Assembly (NCBI RefSeq): GCF_003937825.1
Contig: NZ_RSFW01000014.1
Coordinates: forward strand, 124,001 to 188,000
Origin: Mesobacillus subterraneus
GTDB taxonomy: Bacteria > Bacillota > Bacilli > Bacillales > Cytobacillaceae
Length of the DNA: 64,000 bases
Direction of reading: 5' to 3'
Numbering within the stretch: the first letter of the stretch is position 1; each line of letters starts with the position of its first letter. The notes beneath the pieces were generated by a model. It had not been told where the DNA came from. It saw only the letters and a list, made by a program, of their open reading frames with translations, and ran no database searches. A program made the translations under genes and the position numbers. Positions 58,739 through 64,000 of the stretch are shown here, piece by piece.

Positions 58739-59452
58739 TCAGTTATTTCGACGTTTTCTTCTCCTGTTGATTAAAAGAAGAACGCTCCCTCCACCCAGCA
58801 GTACAACGCCAACAAGTAGTATATTGTAATTATTAGTAGCCGTGTTCGGCAGTCGATTAACATCTTTAGGAATCACAACTACATCTTTGACATCCGGTAC
58901 TTCTGGATTCGGGTCGCTTGGAGTACCTCCCGGCGGCTGCTCACATCCTACCTGGGATGGATCTTCCTCGCAGCTAGGGGAAGTGTCAGTTATTCCCTCA
59001 GCATAAAAAATAATCTCAGCCTCAGCAGCAGATCCCTGAAACTCGTTTCCCAGCTCATAAGGCATCTTCACCTGAAGCAATAATCTCTCTTGTGAACCCT
59101 TTGATAGCACCCTTGGATTTAGCCCTTTAAAGTCTTTTAGTTTTCCTTCGAAAAGAAGGAAGCTGTCTTTTTTAACCAGAAGCTCTAGTTCTTCAAATAG
59201 ACCTTTGTAGGAATTAGTTTCCCCAAGTTTAGCAATATACCTAAAGTCTTGATTCCCTTGGTTCATAACCATTAGCTCTTTTTGCATCCAATCTCCTGGT
59301 GCAAGGTTCTCAATTTTAAATACTACATTATTTGATATTTCGATATTTACAATACTTTGCAATGCTGATGCATTTTTTATTGGGTTTGAGAGTAATATTA
59401 AGATTACTAGAAAAATAATCGGACTAAATCTTGTGATTAGAGTACTTTTCAT
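58739..59452 (-). CDS. wall-anchored surface protein with LPNTA sortase signal
   Basis: A 237-residue exported protein. A signal peptide (1-31, IIFLVILILLSNPIKNASA) is followed by a beta-rich domain with NVVFKIENLAPGDWMQKELM, similar to the 'LAPGD' strand of TasA-type proteins, a Pro/Asp-rich stretch (about 160-195) with two Cys pairs, and a sorting signal: LPNTA, hydrophobic segment, RRRKRR. LPNTA is the signal used by class D sortases in Bacillus. Encoded just after tasA, it is likely a wall anchor or accessory of the matrix fibre. Confidence 0.85.
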   Translation of the reverse strand: MKSTLITRFSPIIFLVILILLSNPIKNASALQSIVNIEISNNVVFKIENLAPGDWMQKELMVMNQGNQDFRYIAKLGETNSYKGLFEELELLVKKDSFLLFEGKLKDFKGLNPRVLSKGSQERLLLQVKMPYELGNEFQGSAAEAEIIFYAEGITDTSPSCEEDPSQVGCEQPPGGTPSDPNPEVPDVKDVVVIPKDVNRLPNTATNNYNILLVGVVLLGGGSVLLLINRRRKRRNN

Positions 59453-59489
59453 ATAATATCCCTACTTACTTAATAAGGTTTATTCTCAA

Positions 59490-59516
59490 AAAAAGGCGGG
59501 TACTCCCGCCTTTTCG
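59490..59516 (-). terminator. intrinsic terminator behind tasA
   Basis: AAAAGGCGGG / CCCGCCTTTT hairpin (59491-59514). Read-through or a separate promoter is needed for the LPNTA gene. Confidence 0.85.
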
Positions 59517-59533
59517 TTTACTTATTATGTTTT

Positions 59534-60106
59534 TTATCTTTCCACTCCATCACGTTGAACTGCTTCTAAATCAAATTTAACTTGGATAGAATCTCCTTGG
59601 AAACGATTTTGGTCTCCATTATCCATAAAATGTACGCGCATAGTTAAAGTGTCAGATTCCCCAACAGGCAACCTATTATTTTGGAAGAAATATGATGAAA
59701 CTTCTACATCACTCATTTGACTTAATTCATATAATGTCTTGTCTAATAAAACCACCTGCAAATCACTCGATAAAAATACAACTTTTAACTGTTTTGCAAA
59801 GTCATCTGCGCTGAGGTGATCATCTCCACCAGCTGTAACTTGATAACTAGTATCCATTAAGACTTTCTTAATGTCCAGAGTCCCAGCATTTTTAATTTCA
59901 AGTTGTCGTGTCATTTTGTCCCCTGGCGCTAATTTATCAATATCGAACCAGTACTCTTTATTAGTTTCTAAGTCAATCGTACCAGATGCGAAATTTGCTT
60001 TTGCTTGTTCAGTATCATTGAAATATGCAAATGTTCCTCCACCAATTAGTGAAAAACCCAGTGCAGCAGTTGCAATCCCCATACCTAATTTCTTTTTCAA
60101 ACTCAT
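59534..60106 (-). CDS. tasA: TasA/CalY (camelysin) family matrix protein
   Basis: A 190-residue secreted protein of the M73/camelysin family that makes the protein fibres of Bacillus biofilms. The signal peptide is LGMGIATAALGFSLIGGGTF followed by the typical AYFNDTE, where SipW-type signal peptidase cuts. The mature part begins with the family stretch FASGTIDLETN and has DIDKLAPGDKMTRQLEIKNA. It is shorter than B. subtilis TasA (261 residues) and nearer in size to CalY. Preceded by sipW on the same strand. The strong site GGAGGAAA lies before the ATG. Confidence 0.9.
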   Translation of the reverse strand: MSLKKKLGMGIATAALGFSLIGGGTFAYFNDTEQAKANFASGTIDLETNKEYWFDIDKLAPGDKMTRQLEIKNAGTLDIKKVLMDTSYQVTAGGDDHLSADDFAKQLKVVFLSSDLQVVLLDKTLYELSQMSDVEVSSYFFQNNRLPVGESDTLTMRVHFMDNGDQNRFQGDSIQVKFDLEAVQRDGVER

Positions 60107-60186
60107 TACAATTTCCTCCTCTTACCCCTCGGGTATGTATTATTTTATATATTGACCCTTGTTAGAAAACAAAGAGTGCAACCATG

Positions 60187-60765
60187 TTAAGCAGTTTTCC
60201 CTTCTGGATCATCTTTTTTCTGCTTCGGGTCGAGTTCTCTAAGTGCTTGCGTAATAGAGAAACCTGCGTAACCAAGAAGCAGTAGTCCTGGTCCGATTAA
60301 TAATAATGCGCTTCCCTCTTTAGATTGAGCAAAATCTATGAAATAACCTATATAGGGAATGGTAAAACCTGAATACACTGCTTTTACATTTGATGAGAGG
60401 ACTGGGTCCATGTCGGCTGTTTTATTGTTATCACCTTTTGTCTCGTACATCACATTGTTCTCACTAGTTTTAACAGCAATGATTCGGTGTGTTACAAGTT
60501 TATCTTCACTAGCCTGGAAGGTAATAACATCGCCTTTTTTTAGTGTTTCTCTTTCTTTTGAATCAACTGGCTTGACTGCAATAATTGATCCTGTTTTAAA
60601 AGTAGGCTCCATGGAACCCGAGAGAACAGTCTTTAACTGGTAACCAAATGCCTGAGGCTCTCCACCGGAAGCCTTTGAAGAAACAACCAGAAAAGCCATT
60701 AGTATTAGATTGATAAATAAGACAGCAGTTATTAAATTGCTAAATATTTTCATTGCCTTTTTCAA
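60187..60765 (-). CDS. sipW: ER-type signal peptidase I SipW
   Basis: A 192-residue membrane signal peptidase of the archaeal/ER type. The catalytic serine is in LKTVLSGSMEPTFKTGS, and a His (LVTHRIIAV) replaces the Lys of ordinary bacterial enzymes. Membrane segments lie near the N-terminus (about 8-30) and C-terminus (about 148-170). SipW processes TapA and TasA. TTG at 60765 is preferred: AAGGAGGG is seven bases upstream and overlaps the end of the preceding gene. Middle gene of the tapA-sipW-tasA operon. Confidence 0.92.
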   Translation of the reverse strand: MKKAMKIFSNLITAVLFINLILMAFLVVSSKASGGEPQAFGYQLKTVLSGSMEPTFKTGSIIAVKPVDSKERETLKKGDVITFQASEDKLVTHRIIAVKTSENNVMYETKGDNNKTADMDPVLSSNVKAVYSGFTIPYIGYFIDFAQSKEGSALLLIGPGLLLLGYAGFSITQALRELDPKQKKDDPEGKTA

Positions 60766-60766
60766 A

Positions 60767-61630
60767 CTATTTACCCTCCTTAGAACCCTGTTCATTGCTT
60801 CCAGTACTATCAATATTTTCAGTAATAACTTCTTCTTGTTTAGCAGCCTGATCAGATTTTTTTACATCTTCTTCTTCCTTTTTATCTTCTTGGGTTCCGC
60901 CATCTTCTTCCTCTTTCTGTTCCTGCTCAGGTTGCTCTTCAATCTTCTCTACACTGGAGGTGTCTTTGTCAGTATTTTGAACACCATCATTGCTGCTAGT
61001 ATCTTCTTCGACATTAGGTTTTTCTTGCGCTTTTTGATCCCTAGATTCTTCTTCCTTTTCGTCATTGGCAGGTTGTGAAACCTTATTCATAATGACGATA
61101 ATCTCATCACTCCATAGTTCTCCTCCACCAGGATGATCTTTATGTTGATATACTTTAAACTTATAGTTACCACTTAATTCAGGTGTAAAAGTTAACTTTA
61201 CTTCTTCACCTTTTTTCAGAGCTTTAAAAGAAAAAGTTTCAGAAAGTTTCTGACCGTCCTTTGGATTTCCATTCTCGCTATAAAAAACTTCGTATTTCCC
61301 ACTTGCCTTCATATCAGATCCGGTATTCTGAATAGTAGCAATTATGTTTTGTCCATCAAATTCACTGCTTCTAAACTCTAATGAACTACAATCCCAATCT
61401 CCATGTTTCTTATTACTTGAACAACTGTTTTTCTCCTGCGTCTCCCATATCCCGGCTTTTATAGTTCCACTTACTGAATTTGAGTCACTGAAATAGGCAT
61501 CCGTTTGTCCTGTTAATGTGGAAGATATCCCTATAAGTAAGTAGCATACAGCCAAAAATTTTATCAAAAGAAAATGATAACCTTTTTTCTTTCTAAACTT
61601 TCCTAGTCTACCGTATCGTATAGGGCCCAC
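60767..61630 (-). CDS. tapA: TapA-like matrix fibre assembly protein
   Basis: A 287-residue exported protein directly before sipW, in the place of TapA (YqxM). After a basic start comes a signal peptide (about 19-44) and DAYFSDSNSVSGTIKAGIWE, the SipW-type cleavage context and the same SxSGTI strand as TasA. The central domain is beta-rich; the last 100 residues are very acidic and low in complexity (EEEDGGTQEDKKEEEDVKK). The start is uncertain: GTG at 61630 lies inside the GGAGGTG site; a rare ATA at 61621 would fit the spacing better. Confidence 0.82.
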   Translation of the reverse strand: MGPIRYGRLGKFRKKKGYHFLLIKFLAVCYLLIGISSTLTGQTDAYFSDSNSVSGTIKAGIWETQEKNSCSSNKKHGDWDCSSLEFRSSEFDGQNIIATIQNTGSDMKASGKYEVFYSENGNPKDGQKLSETFSFKALKKGEEVKLTFTPELSGNYKFKVYQHKDHPGGGELWSDEIIVIMNKVSQPANDEKEEESRDQKAQEKPNVEEDTSSNDGVQNTDKDTSSVEKIEEQPEQEQKEEEDGGTQEDKKEEEDVKKSDQAAKQEEVITENIDSTGSNEQGSKEGK

Positions 61631-61657
61631 CTCCAGTCAGTAATCGTTTGTTCAGTT

Positions 61658-61664
61658 GTTCTTT
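61658..61664 (+). promoter_or_regulatory. SinR-box-like site upstream of tapA
   Basis: GTTCTTT matches the SinR operator consensus GTTCTYT. It lies 28 bases before the tapA start, in inverted orientation to the site at 61805-61811. A possible -10 (TATACT, minus strand 61690-61685) lies just upstream. Confidence 0.4.
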
Positions 61665-61804
61665 TTAACGAACTTTATATTGAGAGTATATGCCAACCTA
61701 CTAGTTTTGAAAAACCTCAAAATCAGCCATTTTTTCTTAATAACGCACAAAATTCATTCCTTATCTCATTATTCCTCCGGTTTTCTTAATATTTCGTTTC
61801 CTTA

Positions 61805-61811
61805 AAAGAAC
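61805..61811 (-). promoter_or_regulatory. SinR-box-like site upstream of tapA, second copy
   Basis: GTTCTTT on the minus strand, 175 bases before tapA; a one-mismatch copy (GTTCTAT) lies at 61832-61826. In B. subtilis SinR represses tapA-sipW-tasA through several such boxes. Confidence 0.4.
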
Positions 61812-61844
61812 ATAATGTTATATATATAGAACGAAAGGCGCAAT

Positions 61845-61874
61845 AAAAAGACGCCTCCTTTGCTGGAAAGCGTC
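61845..61874 (-). terminator. intrinsic terminator of the acyl-CoA dehydrogenase gene
   Basis: GACGCTTTC / AGGAGGCGTC stem with wobble pairs, followed on the minus strand by TTTTT. Confidence 0.65.
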
Positions 61875-61883
61875 CTCTATTGA

Positions 61884-63560
61884 TCATTTTAATATTGGTT
61901 CTTTTTGATTGTTGTTGTTCCTGACGATCTTGTTGAAGAAATCGACTGATTTCAATTGCTCATTGTATTCATACTCCGACTTCCAAGTTTCTTCAATATA
62001 AACCTCCATCACCATCCGAGCCCTCTCATCCCCACCAACGCCATATTCCAGCGCTTTCACACTCTCAAAAACCTTAACCATCAATTCAGCCACACGCTTG
62101 GAATGGAAAGTCTTATGGTTGTACGAAGCCCCCTGCAGAGACACCAGCAGTTTCTCCAGCTGCAATATTCCTCCTCGCACCTGCTCAACATACTCACCCT
62201 CCACTCCAGAAATCCGCTCCTTCATCTCCTCCAAAAACAATTCCCCAGCATTAAACTTCTCCATCAACCTCAACACTTCGAGGCCGAGAATGTTAGCTGT
62301 TCCTTCCCAAACAGTCAATACCTGCGCATCCCTCAACAACCTTGGTGTTACAAAGTCCTCAATATAACCATTCCCGCCATGCATTTCAATGGCTTCATGA
62401 GCAAAATGCACGGCTTGTTCTGCGGTTTCTTTTTTCAAGAGGGCGATGTAGAGTCGATTCAATACGATGTCTTTTTCCGTTACTCCCGGATCATTCCTCA
62501 TGACTTTTTCGAACAATGGCAGATACTTGAAGACCGTTCTGGTTTCAACTTCAAGTTTGACGGCCATTTTAACCAATGTGTCTTTGATCATCGGAAAGTC
62601 GGCGAGCTTTTTTCCGAAGGCGCCGCGCTTTAGTGCGTACTCCCGTGCTTCCATATAGGCGCGGCGCATGATGCCGAGTGAGGCGACGGTGTTGCAGACG
62701 CGGGAGAGGTTCAGTGCTTCCATCATGTAATAGAAGCCTTTCGCTGGATCGCCAACTACATAAGCTTCTGCTCCTTCAAACTCTACTTCAGCAGATGGGA
62801 CAGCGCGCACTCCGAGCTTATCCTTGAGTCTGCGGATTTTAATCCCGTTCAGTTTTCCGTCTTCTCTCCTCCACGGGACTGCGAACAGTGTAAGCCCTTT
62901 TGTGCCGGATGGGGCGCCTTCCTTTCTTGCTAACACCATGGCGACACCGCACATTCCTGCATTGGAGGCGAAGTATTTTTCGCCGTATAGTTTGTAGCCT
63001 TCCGCTGTCTGGACGGCCTTTACTACGTTAGCCCCTACGTCTGATCCGCCCTGTCTTTCGGTAAGGAAGGTCGCGCCTTCGTAAAGGGTGGTTTCTCCGG
63101 TGGACAACACATGGGGCAGGAATTTCTCTTTTACCTCTTGAGACGCGTACTGATCCAATAGATAGGCTGTCGCCATTGTCAGGGTCACAGGACAGTAGAA
63201 GCCTGGCTCTGTTTGGGATAATAAATAGCCTTGGGCATAGGAATAGATATAATTCCCACGCCGCCCCAGTTCTGGAATTTCCTTATGGACGTATCCGACG
63301 ATCCCGGTATTATAGGAGTCCTCCACCGTCTTCCGGTAGCCATCGTTCACCCACACTTCTGAAATGTCCTCACCATAGGCATCGAATTTTATCAGCTTTG
63401 GCTGGCCTTCCCGATCGGTGAATCTGGCGCGCTGGTCGATTTCATTTGTGCATTTTTCTCCGAAAGCCAGTAATTCCTTCTCTGCATACGCAAAAAATTC
63501 ATCATCCAATAATTCCTTCAATAATTTCCGAAACTGCGGTTCTTCCTCGTAAAAATTCAT
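61884..63560 (-). CDS. acyl-CoA dehydrogenase (AidB-like subgroup)
   Basis: A 558-residue FAD enzyme, longer than the usual 380-residue acyl-CoA dehydrogenases. The core has ATFLTERQGGSDVGANVVKA (FAD/substrate site), AREYALKRGAFGKKLADFP and IEMHGGNGYIEDFVTPRLLR; the C-terminal 120-residue helical extension is typical of the AidB/acyl-CoA dehydrogenase-like group. Substrate unknown: fatty or branched-chain acyl-CoA is likely. It overlaps the MerR regulator gene by 4 bases (ATGA), so both form one operon. Confidence 0.9.
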   Translation of the reverse strand: MNFYEEEPQFRKLLKELLDDEFFAYAEKELLAFGEKCTNEIDQRARFTDREGQPKLIKFDAYGEDISEVWVNDGYRKTVEDSYNTGIVGYVHKEIPELGRRGNYIYSYAQGYLLSQTEPGFYCPVTLTMATAYLLDQYASQEVKEKFLPHVLSTGETTLYEGATFLTERQGGSDVGANVVKAVQTAEGYKLYGEKYFASNAGMCGVAMVLARKEGAPSGTKGLTLFAVPWRREDGKLNGIKIRRLKDKLGVRAVPSAEVEFEGAEAYVVGDPAKGFYYMMEALNLSRVCNTVASLGIMRRAYMEAREYALKRGAFGKKLADFPMIKDTLVKMAVKLEVETRTVFKYLPLFEKVMRNDPGVTEKDIVLNRLYIALLKKETAEQAVHFAHEAIEMHGGNGYIEDFVTPRLLRDAQVLTVWEGTANILGLEVLRLMEKFNAGELFLEEMKERISGVEGEYVEQVRGGILQLEKLLVSLQGASYNHKTFHSKRVAELMVKVFESVKALEYGVGGDERARMVMEVYIEETWKSEYEYNEQLKSVDFFNKIVRNNNNQKEPILK

Positions 63561-63922
63561 CCTTCCAGCCTCCCCTTGAATTCAGTCATCAGCCTTTCGA
63601 TTTCTTCTTTGATCTCGACCAGCTCGGCAATTCTTTCGTTCACTTCTGCCAGTTTTTCTTCCCCGTACTGTATCGTCACCTTCAGTTGTTTTTCGCCTGT
63701 CCGGTCCTCGTCGAACAGCAGCACCATTTCCTTGATTTCCTCGAGCGAAAAACCGAACCGTTTACCGCGGAGGACCAGCTTGAGTCTTGCCAGATCACTG
63801 CTGGAATAGATTCGCCTTCCCCCTTCTGTACGGGAAGGCTTCAACAATCCAAGCTCTTCATAGTAGCGAATGGTCCTTGTGGTGATCCCGAACTCCTCGG
63901 CCAAATCAGAAATACAGTACAT
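63557..63922 (-). CDS. MerR-family transcriptional regulator
   Basis: A 121-residue regulator with an N-terminal MerR helix-turn-helix (ISDLAEEFGITTRTIRYYEE, then GLLKPSRTEGGRRIYSSSD) and a C-terminal coiled coil for dimerisation. It has no cysteine-based metal site, so it is more like the regulators of acyl-CoA degradation genes (LiuR type) than metal sensors. The ATG at 63922 is 8 bases behind AGAGG; a TTG two codons earlier is too close. It probably controls its own promoter and the downstream dehydrogenase. Confidence 0.88.
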   Translation of the reverse strand: MYCISDLAEEFGITTRTIRYYEELGLLKPSRTEGGRRIYSSSDLARLKLVLRGKRFGFSLEEIKEMVLLFDEDRTGEKQLKVTIQYGEEKLAEVNERIAELVEIKEEIERLMTEFKGRLEG

Positions 63923-63959
63923 ATGCAAAACCTCTTTTAACAGAATTATCAGTCAATTA

Positions 63960-63990
63960 ATTATAGCATTGACGTTAACGTAAAGAGCAA
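63960..63990 (-). promoter_or_regulatory. MerR-type promoter with 19-bp spacer and operator
   Basis: On the minus strand TTGCTC (63990-63985) and TATAAT (63965-63960) are separated by 19 bases, the over-long spacing typical of MerR-activated promoters. The spacer contains the palindrome TTTACGTTAACGTCAA, fitting a MerR dimer site. Confidence 0.7.
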
Positions 63991-64000
63991 GCCAGATTCC

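Noticed and set aside
1-64000. rRNA, tRNA, insertion sequences, prophage or replication origin
   Set aside because: None was seen: no transposase, integrase or phage structural genes, no DnaA-box cluster, and no cloverleaf-like sequences noticed.

Overview
The window is chromosomal DNA of a spore-forming, motile Bacillaceae bacterium (Bacillus sensu lato; genus not determinable from sequence alone). The assignment rests on a Bacillus-type motAB pair, a SigD-type promoter before a chemoreceptor gene, SigB-type promoters, a complete liaIH-liaFSR-like cell-envelope stress operon, a tapA-sipW-tasA biofilm-matrix operon, a SAM riboswitch, and strong AGGAGG ribosome binding sites with frequent TTG/GTG starts. 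No rRNA, tRNA, CRISPR array, insertion sequence or prophage was seen.

Layout. 1-9.3 kb: edge of a truncated gene, motA-motB, a membrane chemoreceptor, a DUF1992 protein, a sodium:solute symporter, cydAB with Rex- and Fnr-like operator sites, and a peroxiredoxin whose peroxidatic cysteine codon is TGA, followed at the right distance by a SECIS-like hairpin (probable selenoprotein). 9.3-17.7 kb: a small protein, UPF0145, Nudix and Nudix-GNAT proteins, topoisomerase III, an MFS transporter, an M29 aminopeptidase and acylphosphatase, with several dispersed repeats between them. 17.7-22 kb: a three-gene DUF6230/DUF6114 surface-protein operon divergent from a GAF-LuxR regulator. 22-31 kb: mscL, a Bax-inhibitor-1 protein, a tandem pair of 34-residue ORFs behind a SigB-like promoter, DUF3243, CorA, a TrkA-C membrane protein, DUF1284, a MOP flippase, and an ABC-F ATPase preceded by a leader ORF and an intrinsic terminator. 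31-36 kb: the lia operon and a LysM-CAP protein. 36-49 kb: a SigB-type stress protein, a SAM-riboswitch-controlled sulfur amino-acid enzyme, a frameshifted CBS-domain gene, a YitT-family protein, an amidase, a DEAD-box helicase, a YfkN-like nucleotidase and an M20 peptidase. 49-53.3 kb: an AT-rich block coding for a KinB-like histidine kinase, an HD-GYP protein with the same membrane sensor, a 21-residue CWWC micropeptide and an M50 protease with a PqqD-like N-terminus. 53.3-64 kb: an SCP2 protein, an ABC-2 exporter behind a 24-residue micropeptide gene, a SulP transporter, the tapA-sipW-tasA cluster with an added LPNTA surface protein, and a MerR/acyl-CoA dehydrogenase pair.

The most interesting items are: (1) the in-frame TGA plus SECIS-like hairpin in the peroxiredoxin; (2) the HD-GYP / micropeptide / PqqD-M50 / histidine-kinase cluster, which looks like an undescribed processed-peptide signalling system; (3) five intergenic arrays built from four unrelated core sequences that all share a 20-21 bp period, two DNA helical turns; (4) the tandem 34-residue ORFs; (5) an isolated 24-residue peptide gene with its own promoter and terminator in front of an ABC exporter.

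Many starts were moved from the longest reading frame to the codon that best fits a Shine-Dalgarno sequence; the reason is given in each entry. Functions were assigned by recognising protein families by eye, without database searches.
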